From contig CAZBLE010000002.1 of assembly GCA_964492735.1 (NCBI GenBank), forward strand, positions 68,019 through 132,018: a stretch of 64,000 nucleotides of DNA. The letters are read 5' to 3'. The translations under genes were made by a program, and so were the position numbers. The notes beneath the pieces were generated by a model that worked only from the letters and a program-made list of their open reading frames with translations, was not told the DNA's origin and searched no databases. Positions 33,425 through 42,544 of the stretch are shown here, piece by piece. Position 1 is the stretch's first letter, and each line of letters opens with the position of its first letter. Origin of the DNA: CALKUP01 sp964492735. GTDB lineage: Bacteria > Patescibacteriota > Patescibacteriia > UBA9570 > XYC2-FULL-38-9.

Positions 33425-35299
33425 TTAATCCTTCGCAACACGGAATACTTCGTCGAGTGTCGTCACACCGTCAATCGCTTTCAAAATTCCATCTTGTCCC
33501 ATTGTGATCATTCCGGCATCACGCAATAATTCTTTCATTTTATATTCACTAATTTGGGAGCTGAGAATTTGCTGTTCAATTTCGGCAGACATGGTGAAAA
33601 TTTCATAAATACCAATGCGGCCTTTGTAACCACTGTTGCCACATTTTGCGCAACCTTTGCCGTGCTTCCATTGAACCGCGCTCATGTCTGGTTTTTGCTC
33701 GCCAGATTTTTCTGGAATTAATGCTGCCCATTCCGTTGCACGCTGCAATTCTTCTGCAGTTGGAGTGTATACTTCCGCACAATCCTGACAGACTTTTCGA
33801 ACCAAGCGTTGGCCAATCACGGCGTTCAGCGCCGGCGCTAAGAAAATTCCTTGTACACCCATTCCAAGAAAGCGGGGAACAGCCCCTGCAGCATCATTCG
33901 TATGAATTGTTGAAAGCATGATATGACCAGTGAGTGCCGCTTCAACCGCGGTGGTCGCAGTTTCAAGATCACGGATTTCACCAACCATCACAACATCTGG
34001 ATCTTGACGGAGAATCGCTCGGAGCCCCAACGCAAATGTATATTTCTTACTTGGATCAATCTGACTTTGAACAATTCCTTTTAATTTGTATTCAACTGGA
34101 TTTTCTAATGTAATAATTTTTGAATCTGGCGTGTTGAGTTTATTCAAAATCGCATACAAGGTCGTCGTTTTACCAGACCCAGTTGGACCAGTCGCGATAA
34201 TCATGCCGTTTGGTTTTTCAATTTCCGCTTTCAACCGTGCAAATTGCAATGGTCGCATGCCTAAGTCTTCAAACGATAACCCAACAGAAGATGACTTCAA
34301 TAAACGCATAACGATACTTTCACCAAATGCGCTCGGCAGGGTAGAAACACGAATATCTAAGGCTTCACCATCTTCAAATTCAATGGAGATACTGCCATCT
34401 TGTGGGACATCGGTAATGTTGAGTTTGAGTTCTGCAATCGCTTTCACGCGAGCAACGAGTCGCGGAAGTTCTGTGAGTGGCAAATGGGCAATACTCGTTA
34501 AAACCCCATCAATTCGAAAGCGCACAATAGCTGATTCTTTTTCTGCTTCGATATGAATATCTGACGAACCTTCATTGAGTGCCATTGAGACCAGCATCGC
34601 AAATGCTTCAGTCATGTTCGCGACTTTGAGACGTTGCTCTAAAATGTCATATGAGGTGATTTCAGTTTGAAATTGTTTGACTTGCTCTGCAGAAATATGC
34701 ACACCAACTTCAACTTCTCTTACTTTTGTAACATTTTTGTAGAGCTCAAGCGCCACTTGCAAACTATGCGGTGAAATCATGTAGACAATCACATTTGTCC
34801 CAGGATGATCTTTGATTAATTGCCGAACAACGGCATTGGTTTTTTCGCTAAGCGGATCAAGCGCGCCAACACGCATTTGGTTTTCTAAACGGAAAAAGAC
34901 AACGAGATTATTTTCTCGAGCAATCTCTTCTGGTAATACACTAATAATTTCCGGACCAATGGGAAATCCATCAAGCTGAATATAAGGGAGTCCAAAAGAG
35001 ACAGCATGGGCTTTCACTTCACCTTCGCTACTCTCTAAATCAAACGTCTGTATTTTTTTCTCTAATAGTGGATCAAGATGCGGTGTTGTGTCGACTGGAG
35101 CTTCAGCTGTTTCTTGAGACAGAGATTGGACAGCAGCAGCTTGTGGAGATAATCCCTGTTGCACAGAGGGTGTTGTAGCTGCTGGATTTGTGTAGCGTGG
35201 TGCGCGCGTTGGTCGCGCTGCATTCAAATCACCACCAGTTGATTGACTGGATGGGCTTCCGCCGAGTAAATCTTCAATTGATGAAAAACCATTGTTCAT
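33425..35299 (-). CDS. pilB: Type IV pilus assembly / type II secretion ATPase (PilB/GspE)
   Basis: A 624-residue hexameric ATPase that powers pilus extension. A Ser/Pro/Gln-rich N-terminus (about 70 residues) leads into a GspE N-terminal domain, then the ATPase core: Walker A GPTGSGKTTT near residue 373, ITLENPVEYKL, the Walker B region RQDPDVVMVGEIRD and the His box TGHIMLSTIHTNDA. The zinc-binding tetracysteine pair CQDC and CAKC is present, as in PilB. Other pilus genes are outside the window. Confidence 0.95.
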   Translation of the reverse strand: MNNGFSSIEDLLGGSPSSQSTGGDLNAARPTRAPRYTNPAATTPSVQQGLSPQAAAVQSLSQETAEAPVDTTPHLDPLLEKKIQTFDLESSEGEVKAHAVSFGLPYIQLDGFPIGPEIISVLPEEIARENNLVVFFRLENQMRVGALDPLSEKTNAVVRQLIKDHPGTNVIVYMISPHSLQVALELYKNVTKVREVEVGVHISAEQVKQFQTEITSYDILEQRLKVANMTEAFAMLVSMALNEGSSDIHIEAEKESAIVRFRIDGVLTSIAHLPLTELPRLVARVKAIAELKLNITDVPQDGSISIEFEDGEALDIRVSTLPSAFGESIVMRLLKSSSVGLSFEDLGMRPLQFARLKAEIEKPNGMIIATGPTGSGKTTTLYAILNKLNTPDSKIITLENPVEYKLKGIVQSQIDPSKKYTFALGLRAILRQDPDVVMVGEIRDLETATTAVEAALTGHIMLSTIHTNDAAGAVPRFLGMGVQGIFLAPALNAVIGQRLVRKVCQDCAEVYTPTAEELQRATEWAALIPEKSGEQKPDMSAVQWKHGKGCAKCGNSGYKGRIGIYEIFTMSAEIEQQILSSQISEYKMKELLRDAGMITMGQDGILKAIDGVTTLDEVFRVAKD

Positions 35300-35354
35300 A
35301 TGAACAACAGTATACCAAAGTTTTGTCGTAGAGCACAGATCTCGTGCGTAAACG

Positions 35355-36518
35355 CTACTGCGCTTTTTTTAATGCATCGCGTAATCGGTTGATAATAACG
35401 CGTTCAAATTCTTGTAATGGGAGTGTTCCACGAATAGTCACAAAGTGATCTGAGCCTTCTGGCGCAAAGTCAGCAAACATATTTTTTGCGTGGATAAATG
35501 GCGCCGTACTAATAATGGCAATGATCGTACTCTTTTCTGGGTGGTCTTTTTGCGGGCCATCTTCGTAGAGAATGACAACATTTTTCGCATCTGGCGTATT
35601 GATAATCAGTTCGTCAATAACATCTGCAATTGTATCCGCATTGCCATTGGTTTCTGTGAGGTCTGCATGAGTGATGTGTGACCAGACGAGATCATAGTCC
35701 GTATCTGCTTGCAATCCACTGAGTACCTTGCCCCACAATTTTAAAGTGTTGACGCTTTTACTTTGATATAAATGTTTCACAATTTCATCACGTCGCGCAC
35801 CTTGGTCAATGAGATGGGAGGCAATCGCAAGTGAGCGGGGAGTCACTGAGCCGGCCTGAAAACTTTTTGTCTTACTGATCATTCCAGTGAGTAAGTTTGT
35901 TGCAATATATTCATCGAGTAATTCATGTGGCCATTTTTCGAGCATTTCAAAAATCACTTCTGATGTTGAGGTAGCTCGAACACTCACTAAATTTACTTGC
36001 CCAAAGTGATCGTTTGCTGTCGTGTGGTCAATATTGACAATTGGTGTGCTATAAAAAAACTCTGCATTTTTTTCATAGAGCTGTCCGAGTGATTCAAGGT
36101 CTTTCGCGTCCAGTGTAATGACTAAATCAAATGCGTAATCACTGTCAGATGTAGTGACATCTGTCGCGGTAAAATTTCCTTCTTTTGGTGTAATGAAAAT
36201 ATTCAAATGCTTGTCTTGAATTTCATAGGATAATTCTTCTACAGATGCTTTCGACAGATCAAGGGAAATGATGAATTTTCGGAGACTCGAAATGTCATCA
36301 AAAATCTCGTCACTCTTTGGGAGGAAGCCGTGGTGTGCGGGGAGTTGAAAATTATAGGAAACAATTTTGGCTCGTTTTTTGAGTTTTTCGCACACTGCTA
36401 ATAGTGCCAATCCAGAAGCAATTGCATCCGTAGTTGGTTGAAATGGTAACGCAATCAAGACAGCAGATGCCTGATTAAACAGCGATAAAATTTGATCTTC
36501 TTTGTGTTCTTTTGCCAT
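35355..36518 (-). CDS. DHH-family phosphoesterase-like protein, degenerate motifs
   Basis: A 387-residue protein with the layout of NrnA/GdpP-type DHH-DHHA1 phosphoesterases. Motif I, normally a His followed by NPDGDxxGS, reads FQPTTDAIASG (residues 26-36) and motif III, normally DHH, reads NIDHTTAN near 171, so at least two metal ligands are missing. The C-terminal part has a DHHA1-like GSDHFVTIRG near 365. It may be a non-catalytic binder of nucleotides or RNA. It diverges from no gene and stands alone between pilB and the glycosyltransferase gene. Confidence 0.7.
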   Translation of the reverse strand: MAKEHKEDQILSLFNQASAVLIALPFQPTTDAIASGLALLAVCEKLKKRAKIVSYNFQLPAHHGFLPKSDEIFDDISSLRKFIISLDLSKASVEELSYEIQDKHLNIFITPKEGNFTATDVTTSDSDYAFDLVITLDAKDLESLGQLYEKNAEFFYSTPIVNIDHTTANDHFGQVNLVSVRATSTSEVIFEMLEKWPHELLDEYIATNLLTGMISKTKSFQAGSVTPRSLAIASHLIDQGARRDEIVKHLYQSKSVNTLKLWGKVLSGLQADTDYDLVWSHITHADLTETNGNADTIADVIDELIINTPDAKNVVILYEDGPQKDHPEKSTIIAIISTAPFIHAKNMFADFAPEGSDHFVTIRGTLPLQEFERVIINRLRDALKKAQ

Positions 36519-36603
36519 ATGTATGCTAATCCGCCTCGTAATTTCAGACGACCAGCAATCCTACGTTTTTTGCGCTATTGTGTCAAGAAGGCCCTGTTTT
36601 AGG

Positions 36604-37815
36604 CTATCCAACCCACAAATTGCTCGCATGGTAAAAAAACAGCAGTAATTGTGCAATTGTGCTGATTATTACGAGAAGTAGCAATAAGATGAATGAAATC
36701 TGTTGTTCCTGCGCAGTTTTTTTCTTTTCTAGTAAGACATTCACAATGGCTGGAAAGATCATGACCATCGATAGTGCATAGCGTGCATATGATGCGAGCG
36801 TTCCAGGAAGTGCAGACATTGCGATGAGAACTGCAGTCACAGGAACAAAAGCGCGAAATGATTTTGAGCGCCACATGAGTACTAGCCCAATGAGTGTGAA
36901 GAAAAAAATCAGACGACTGAGACTGCTGTGGTTAATACTCATGAACGTGCCTTCAACGAGCAACGCATCATGGATCCATTGCAATGGGTGAGTGAGATAA
37001 TAAAAATCAAAGCCACTCCCGAATTTTTTTTGAATAGCAAAGCCAGACAATGGATCGCCGGTCGCGCGGTACATATTTCCAAGGTAGAGCGCAGTGCCTG
37101 AGAGCGCACCTGCAAGTGGAGCAAGAAAAGGAGCTGCCCACCTTATATTATGATGACGATTAAATGCATGCCGTTGTGTCCATGCAAAAGCTGCAAGAAC
37201 TCCAAGTACAGCAACAAGGCCATGCGGACGTGACAGTACAAGAAGAAGGCTAGCGCTGCCAGATAGCCATGCAACGCGCTGCCATGTTCCAATAACAACG
37301 AGAGAAAATAAGAGAATAAAGATACCTTCTGTATAAATCAGGTGAAGAAAAAATGCAGTAGGGAATGTGATGAGTACTATTGTTGACCAGAAGGCAATGC
37401 GTCGATCAGACAGTAGTCGTACCATGCTGTAAAATGCTACGACTGTTGCAAATGAAATAAGGGTTGCAAGCGCTTGCGCCACAAAGAATGATGCACTGGT
37501 AAAAAACCATGCAACGCGCACGATGCCGGGAAGGAGCGGGAAAAATGCAATGCTTTTTTCTCCAGGGATATACCAATCAGCGGCAAGTTTTAAATAATTT
37601 TGTGCGTCCCATGTTTGAAGAGTTGAGAGGGGGGAGCGAATGAGGTTTCCATTCCATAATACATTTGTGTCATGGCAGATGTCGCAAAAATATCCGACTT
37701 GGTCTGCAGTGATAGCGACAATGACGAGGACTGCTTTCAGCAATACAAAAATCAACACAAGTAACAAGGCGTCATCGAGCCAACTTTTTCCAAAAATAGT
37801 CCTTGAATTTTTCAT
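36604..37815 (-). CDS. Membrane glycosyltransferase, PIG-V/mannosyltransferase-like
   Basis: A 403-residue protein with about ten membrane helices. The first outside loop carries WDAQNYLKLAADWY followed by SIAFFPLLPGIVR, the signature of the PIG-V/GPI mannosyltransferase 2-like family (GT-C fold, acidic residue in the first loop). Bacterial members use lipid-linked sugars to glycosylate lipids or proteins outside the cell. Acceptor unknown; the surface proteins in this window are possible clients. Confidence 0.75.
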   Translation of the reverse strand: MKNSRTIFGKSWLDDALLLVLIFVLLKAVLVIVAITADQVGYFCDICHDTNVLWNGNLIRSPLSTLQTWDAQNYLKLAADWYIPGEKSIAFFPLLPGIVRVAWFFTSASFFVAQALATLISFATVVAFYSMVRLLSDRRIAFWSTIVLITFPTAFFLHLIYTEGIFILLFSLVVIGTWQRVAWLSGSASLLLVLSRPHGLVAVLGVLAAFAWTQRHAFNRHHNIRWAAPFLAPLAGALSGTALYLGNMYRATGDPLSGFAIQKKFGSGFDFYYLTHPLQWIHDALLVEGTFMSINHSSLSRLIFFFTLIGLVLMWRSKSFRAFVPVTAVLIAMSALPGTLASYARYALSMVMIFPAIVNVLLEKKKTAQEQQISFILLLLLVIISTIAQLLLFFYHASNLWVG

Positions 37816-37831
37816 CGTTTTGTAGTATACT
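37803..37831 (+). promoter_or_regulatory. Promoter of the yidC operon
   Basis: TTGAAT, 17 bases, TATACT. The predicted start near 37838 leaves a leader of only about six bases before the ATG at 37844, so the mRNA is nearly leaderless. Confidence 0.65.
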
Positions 37832-37843
37832 ATACATTGAACT

Positions 37844-38584
37844 ATGATTGAATTTATTTGGTACGATCTGTTGTATCAGCCACTGTATAATCTGTTGCTG
37901 TTTTTTTATTCGATCTCACCAGGCAAGGACATGGGCTTGGCGGTTATTATGTTTACTATTGCCATTCGTATTGTGTTATTACCACTCTCTATTCGTGGTG
38001 CACGAGCCGAAATTCGCATTGAACAGCTTCATCCAGTTATTGAAGAGATTAAAGTTCGCTATAAACATAATTTAGAAAAGCAGCGTGAAGCCATTCGTCG
38101 ATTATTGAAGAAAAATCACATTGGCGTGTTATCGAGTACCGTCGCGCTCCTGTTTCAGGTATTTTTCTTTATCGTGTTATATGAAATTTTTGCATCTGGA
38201 TTGCAGCCAGGACTCGGGCACAACTTTCTGTATGCATTTAACATTGATCCGGGGATTGTCGACCCATATTTCTTTGGCCGATTAAATTTAATCATTACGA
38301 GTAATTACGCTTCATTATTTGCAGCCGGCGTCATGTTGGTCAGTCAGATTGTGCATTACATGAATCGGAGAGGGGAAAAGACTCGAACAGAGCTGCTGAT
38401 GATATTTGTGTTTCCAATCGGTATTTACTTGGCATGTATCGTTTTGCCCTCTGCAAAGGCGATTTTCCTTTCAACAACAATGATTTTTACATTGCTGATT
38501 TTAGCCGTAAAGATTGTGGCCTTGCGATATATTGTAAAAGATGAGAAACTTAAACAAAAGATTGATGATTTATGGATAAGTTAA
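37844..38584 (+). CDS. yidC: Membrane protein insertase YidC/Oxa1
   Basis: A 246-residue insertase of the short, Gram-positive-like type with five membrane segments. The first helix region contains GLAVIMFTIAIRIVLLPL, where the Arg is the conserved hydrophilic-groove residue, followed by a cytoplasmic helical hairpin (EQLHPVIEEIKVRYKHN). It helps membrane proteins such as the V-ATPase K subunit to insert. The usual jag partner is not adjacent; an SPFH gene overlaps its end by 13 bases instead. Confidence 0.92.
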   Translation: MIEFIWYDLLYQPLYNLLLFFYSISPGKDMGLAVIMFTIAIRIVLLPLSIRGARAEIRIEQLHPVIEEIKVRYKHNLEKQREAIRRLLKKNHIGVLSSTVALLFQVFFFIVLYEIFASGLQPGLGHNFLYAFNIDPGIVDPYFFGRLNLIITSNYASLFAAGVMLVSQIVHYMNRRGEKTRTELLMIFVFPIGIYLACIVLPSAKAIFLSTTMIFTLLILAVKIVALRYIVKDEKLKQKIDDLWIS

Positions 38585-39123
38585 TTATTTCCCTCGCAGT
38601 TGAAGACATCTTGTTTGGCATGTTTGTTTCTGTGCCGCCAGGATACGTTGCATGTATTTATTCTCACGGTAAAGGCGTGTTATTGAAAGTTTTGCGTCCA
38701 GGACTGCATTTGAAGCTTCCATTTTGGCATAAAGCAAAATTATTCAATACTCAAGTGCAGGAATATCAAATTCGCCGTGGTTTTGATATTGCAGTCAGTG
38801 ATCTTGGTGACCAGTCAATTATCGTTGCAAGTCATGATGCACAAAATGTTGAGCTCGAAATGACTATTTTGTTTCATGTTGATCCTGATAATGCGACACA
38901 GTTATGGCAATTTATTGGCGATAACTACATTGAAAAAATTATTCGTCCAACTATCCGCTCTCGTATTCGTACTGTTGGAGCGCAATGGAACGCCCATGAT
39001 TTTTTTAGCAGCAATCGATCACAAATCGAACAGCAAATTCATCATGAGTTAGTCCAGTCACTATCAGGCAAAGGCCTTATTGTTGTGGATGTGTTGCTTG
39101 GAAATGCAACCTTAATTGAATAA
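38572..39123 (+). CDS. SPFH/Band 7 (prohibitin-like) protein, short form
   Basis: A 183-residue protein with a hydrophobic start (LIISLAVEDILFGMFVSV) and one SPFH domain: VPPGYVACIYSHGKGVLLKVLRPGLHLKLPFW, VEYQIRR-like strand, ILFHVDPDNATQLWQFIG and IRPTIRSRIRTV. Full prohibitins carry a further C-terminal coiled coil for ring assembly, which is nearly absent here because the protein stops after VVDVLLGNATLIE. It overlaps yidC by 13 bases, so the two are translationally coupled; SPFH rings are known to hold membrane proteases and insertases. Confidence 0.8.
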   Translation: MDKLIISLAVEDILFGMFVSVPPGYVACIYSHGKGVLLKVLRPGLHLKLPFWHKAKLFNTQVQEYQIRRGFDIAVSDLGDQSIIVASHDAQNVELEMTILFHVDPDNATQLWQFIGDNYIEKIIRPTIRSRIRTVGAQWNAHDFFSSNRSQIEQQIHHELVQSLSGKGLIVVDVLLGNATLIE

Positions 39124-39126
39124 GCT

Positions 39127-40941
39127 ATGACTAAAAAGAGTGCTCGCACAATTCGACACTCTTTTTTTGTCCTGAGTTTTTGTGTTTCTGTTTTTTTTGC
39201 GACACCAGTGCATGCGGCAACGCCAGTTGCAAAGACCTTTGTGTATCCACTGCGGAATGTAGAAATTGTGACACACCAAGGTGATGATTTTGGAAATGGG
39301 TTGTATCACATGGGCATTGATTTAGGTGGGGAGTTGGGTGAAGGAGCTCCTGTCTATGCGATTGCTGACGGCGTGGTGAAAGAAGTGCGTGAACGAACGT
39401 CGTTTGGATTAGTGGTGTTAATTGAGCATACATTGCCAGATGGTAGTCATGTGGTTTCACTCTATGGACATTTAAAACCGTCTGACCAACCCGTTGCAGT
39501 AGGGGAAGTGGTTAAAATGGGCGCGCGGATTGGAAGTCTTGGGAGTCGTGCAGAAAATGGTGGTTGGGGTGTGCATTTGCATTTTGGTATTCACAAAGAT
39601 GCCTATAGTCCGGTGTGGATTTATTATGGTCATGTGCGTGATAAGGCGACAGAAATGTATTGGCACGACCCAGAGCACTTTATTAGTGATCGATTAACGA
39701 AAGATATATGGAAGCCAGATGTGAACGTGCAGCTGTCATCAAGTTCAATCAGCGGTGGTCGATTGCAATTTGCTATTGATGCTCAAGATCTTGGAAGTCT
39801 GATTAAAAATACAACAGTTGAATTGTCAGAAAATGACCAAGCAACGTGGCGAGAGGTTGATGCATTTGATAGTGAAGATAGTTATCCATTTCGTGTGAAT
39901 ATTCCGGCACCAAATATTGCGAGTGGAAATTCATATATTAAAGTTACCGCAACAGATCATGTCGGGAATCAGACGCAAAAAATTATCCGTTTAACGAATA
40001 ATATGCGCATGAACACAGCGCTGGGTGGTGTTGTGATGAAGCGGCGAGGCCAAGGGACAATCACGCACATGATCTACCAGTCAGGTGGTATTGATCGAAC
40101 AATTTCACCGCAATCTGTGAAGTCTTCAGAGACAGGAGATGTTGCAACAGGTGATTTGGATGGAGATGGAGATGCGGAAATAGCGACGATTCGAGGTGGG
40201 GCAAATCCAGTTGTTGCAGTATTTGATCATGATGGCGCGCGGTTGTATCAGTTTAAAGCCTATCCATATAAATCACAGCAATCTGCTCGTATTGCAGTTG
40301 GTGATGTCACCGGTGACGGAATTGATGACATTGTGGTTGGGTATGGACCGGGAAATCAAAAAATGATTCGAGTCTTTTCTCAAGAGGGCGTGCTGTTGGG
40401 TGAAGTGGCGCCATTTACTATCGTGAAAAAAGAAGGGATTGACGTTGCAACGGGAGATACAAATGGCGATGGGGTTGATGAAATTATTGCAACAACGCGA
40501 GCAAGTAAAAATACGACAGTGGCTGTTGTGACCACATTCTCTGGTGAGCGATTAGCGAAGTTTAATGTGAGCGCGGCAAATTATAAAAGTGGTGCGAATG
40601 TAGCTGCTGGTGATGTAAATGGTGATGGTAAAGATGAGGTGATTGTGGGTCTTATGGCAGCGCAGAAGCGGCCAGCAAAAGTGATTGTGATCCGCGCAGA
40701 AACGCCAAGTAAAAACCGCACTACCATTGTGCCATTTGGTAAAACATTCACTGGTGATATTGACGTTGCAGCATATGACACCAATGCTGATGGCAAGGTA
40801 GAGATCATGACAAGTCAGGCGTCTGGAGGAAAATCATTTGTGAAGCTGTATCGATTAAAGCCAGAACTCAAGCAAATAATGAGTGAAGAGTATTTTACAA
40901 AAACAGACCCATCAGGGGCCCGTATTGCAGCGTGGAAGTAA
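39127..40941 (+). CDS. Secreted M23 peptidase with FG-GAP repeats
   Basis: A 604-residue exported protein: signal peptide 1-30, then a LytM/M23 zinc endopeptidase domain (about 35-195) with His61 and Asp65 in YHMGIDLG, His115 in LYGHLKP and His150/His152 in GVHLHFGIH. All metal and catalytic residues are present, so it likely cuts peptidoglycan cross-links. A beta domain follows (200-290), then five FG-GAP/VCBS-type repeats (about 335-590) with Ca-binding cores such as GDLDGDGDAE and GDVNGDGKDE. Its first codons contain a terminator hairpin for the yidC transcript. Confidence 0.92.
   Translation: MTKKSARTIRHSFFVLSFCVSVFFATPVHAATPVAKTFVYPLRNVEIVTHQGDDFGNGLYHMGIDLGGELGEGAPVYAIADGVVKEVRERTSFGLVVLIEHTLPDGSHVVSLYGHLKPSDQPVAVGEVVKMGARIGSLGSRAENGGWGVHLHFGIHKDAYSPVWIYYGHVRDKATEMYWHDPEHFISDRLTKDIWKPDVNVQLSSSSISGGRLQFAIDAQDLGSLIKNTTVELSENDQATWREVDAFDSEDSYPFRVNIPAPNIASGNSYIKVTATDHVGNQTQKIIRLTNNMRMNTALGGVVMKRRGQGTITHMIYQSGGIDRTISPQSVKSSETGDVATGDLDGDGDAEIATIRGGANPVVAVFDHDGARLYQFKAYPYKSQQSARIAVGDVTGDGIDDIVVGYGPGNQKMIRVFSQEGVLLGEVAPFTIVKKEGIDVATGDTNGDGVDEIIATTRASKNTTVAVVTTFSGERLAKFNVSAANYKSGANVAAGDVNGDGKDEVIVGLMAAQKRPAKVIVIRAETPSKNRTTIVPFGKTFTGDIDVAAYDTNADGKVEIMTSQASGGKSFVKLYRLKPELKQIMSEEYFTKTDPSGARIAAWK
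39133..39168 (+). terminator. Intrinsic terminator embedded in the M23 gene start
   Basis: AAAAAGAGTG (39133-39142) pairs perfectly with CACTCTTTTT (39057+100 to +109, i.e. 39157-39166), 14-base loop, then more T. It lies six bases after the ATG at 39127 and codes the basic part and first hydrophobic residues of the signal peptide. Confidence 0.8.
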
Positions 40942-40965
40942 CACGGGACTATCGCCGTAGAAATT

Positions 40966-42342
40966 TTAGAAGTATGTAATGTATTGAAATACATTATCAA
41001 GACCTGCGTCGAATATTTTTCTTAACTCTAACGCCGGGTTTGTTTTTTTTCGCAATTGTTCTATAAGGGGAGTGAGGTATTGTTCCTCATGAAGATTGCG
41101 TTTTTTTAAACCTTGTAACACTAGATTTACAATTGGCTCAACTATATCTTGTATAACTTGATTGCCGTAACGCCCTTTTAGTCCTAAACGAGCTGCTTCT
41201 AATCGGCTTGCTGCTAGCTCATCTAATGAGAGGTGCTCAATATATTTTTCAATATCTAATTTTGACTCTAACGCTCCTACTAAGAAAGCGGTTGCTGATA
41301 GTGTATTTCCTTGTCGTTGGAATGACAGAGGTCTAAACTCAATGTACTGATTCGTACAAGCTGATTGGAACCATGTATGAAATATGTGAGGATCTTTTGA
41401 TAGTAACGCTTTGCGACCAGCTTCATAGTCTGCTTGAGGGTTCAAGGCAAATCGTAGCCTTGCATCATGACGAATTAAAGATTGTTGTAATAGCGTGTCT
41501 TCTAGTGAGAGTGGCCTGAGTTGAGTTTTTTTAGGAGAGCCATAAATTTCTGTAAACAATACATCTTCTTGTGACTCTAACAACTCGAGTAATGTTTTTT
41601 TACTGTTTATTGTCCATAAGCCTTGATTTGTCGATAGTAAAATCGCAGGTTTGTTTAAAGCATATAAAAAGTAGTCTTTCCAAGATGTGTAATGATGTTT
41701 AGGAATTCCAATTGTGTCTTTATAGCCAGTCGGCAAACTCACTGCCATTCGTTCGTAATTCAAAATTCTGATATCTAACGCATCTTGCCAAGAGCCTTTA
41801 TACAAAGGAGCATTTGCATATAAAGCAATAGCAATGGGACTGAGTCTCTGTAAAAATAGCTGCTCATCAAATATATCTTCTGGGTTACCGCCAATGTTTA
41901 TTTGCAGAGCAGCTGATAGCGCAAATGGCTGCATCGCCTCTACATTAGATAGTAAAATCGGGTAGTGTGACTTTGGTGTAAATTCAGCGCTCGAGTAAGG
42001 AGCGCTCGGATGTGTGCCAATTCCGATTATTGACAGTGTGTCTCCAAGTATCTGTTTGAGTATCGAAAAAATTTCAAATTCTTGCTGTGCTGCTGTTTCT
42101 ATATTTTCGCATGGCGGGAAAGCGATTTCCAGCAAGCAGTTGCCAAGATCATTGTCTATGACAATTTCACCATATGAAAACTTTTTTTTCACCCCAAGAA
42201 TTTCCGTATTATATGGGTCTCGTTTTAATTCCCATCCAGCCCTCGCAAATTTTTCCCAGAGAGACAACATATCATCCCTGTTCGCAGGTAGGGTGTCTGA
42301 TTTTACAATAATAGACTCATATTCAAGTCCGATTGTTCTCAT
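40966..42342 (-). CDS. Glutamate-cysteine ligase-like protein (GCS2 type)
   Basis: A 458-residue ligase of the plant/proteobacterial GCS2 family. The start RTIGLEYESIIVK holds the active-site Glu of the family, IDNDLGNCLLEIAFPP is the metal/ATP strand, GIGTHPSAPYS is the conserved His/Pro loop, and the C-terminus has YIEFRPLSFQ. It would join Glu and Cys to gamma-Glu-Cys, or another amino acid to Glu. A glutathione synthetase is not certain in this window, though an ATP-grasp gene is at 57315 and a glutathione S-transferase at 55445. It lies directly behind tRNA-Met. Confidence 0.78.
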   Translation of the reverse strand: MRTIGLEYESIIVKSDTLPANRDDMLSLWEKFARAGWELKRDPYNTEILGVKKKFSYGEIVIDNDLGNCLLEIAFPPCENIETAAQQEFEIFSILKQILGDTLSIIGIGTHPSAPYSSAEFTPKSHYPILLSNVEAMQPFALSAALQINIGGNPEDIFDEQLFLQRLSPIAIALYANAPLYKGSWQDALDIRILNYERMAVSLPTGYKDTIGIPKHHYTSWKDYFLYALNKPAILLSTNQGLWTINSKKTLLELLESQEDVLFTEIYGSPKKTQLRPLSLEDTLLQQSLIRHDARLRFALNPQADYEAGRKALLSKDPHIFHTWFQSACTNQYIEFRPLSFQRQGNTLSATAFLVGALESKLDIEKYIEHLSLDELAASRLEAARLGLKGRYGNQVIQDIVEPIVNLVLQGLKKRNLHEEQYLTPLIEQLRKKTNPALELRKIFDAGLDNVFQYITYF

Positions 42343-42396
42343 ACGTTCATCTTCATTTTGTGATGTGCACTGCGCGTATAAACTGCGTCATGAATT

Positions 42397-42473
42397 TGGT
42401 GTCAGAGGAGAGATTCGAACTCTCGACCCCGGGCTTATGAGTCCCGTGCTCTAACCAACTGAGCTACCCTGAC
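42397..42473 (-). tRNA. tRNA-Met (anticodon CAT), elongator-like, CCA encoded
   Basis: Minus strand: acceptor GTCAGGG with CTCTGAC, D arm GCTCAGTTGGTTAGAGC, anticodon loop CTCATAA (CAT) on the stem CGGGA/GCCCG (a purine mismatch next to the loop), T arm GAGAG-TTCGAAT-CTCTC, discriminator A and CCA. It resembles the E. coli elongator tRNA-Met; a lysidine-modified tRNA-Ile2 is the alternative. Confidence 0.92.
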
Positions 42474-42544
42474 AAAGGGAAAATAACCGTAGATGCATCT
42501 TCAAGTGACGCAAAGTCGATTATAAACGCGATTTTGGATTTTGT

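Noticed and set aside
40966..42473. Mobile element integrated at tRNA-Met
   Set aside because: The adjacent gene has native composition, and I see no repeat of the tRNA 3' end downstream and no integrase.
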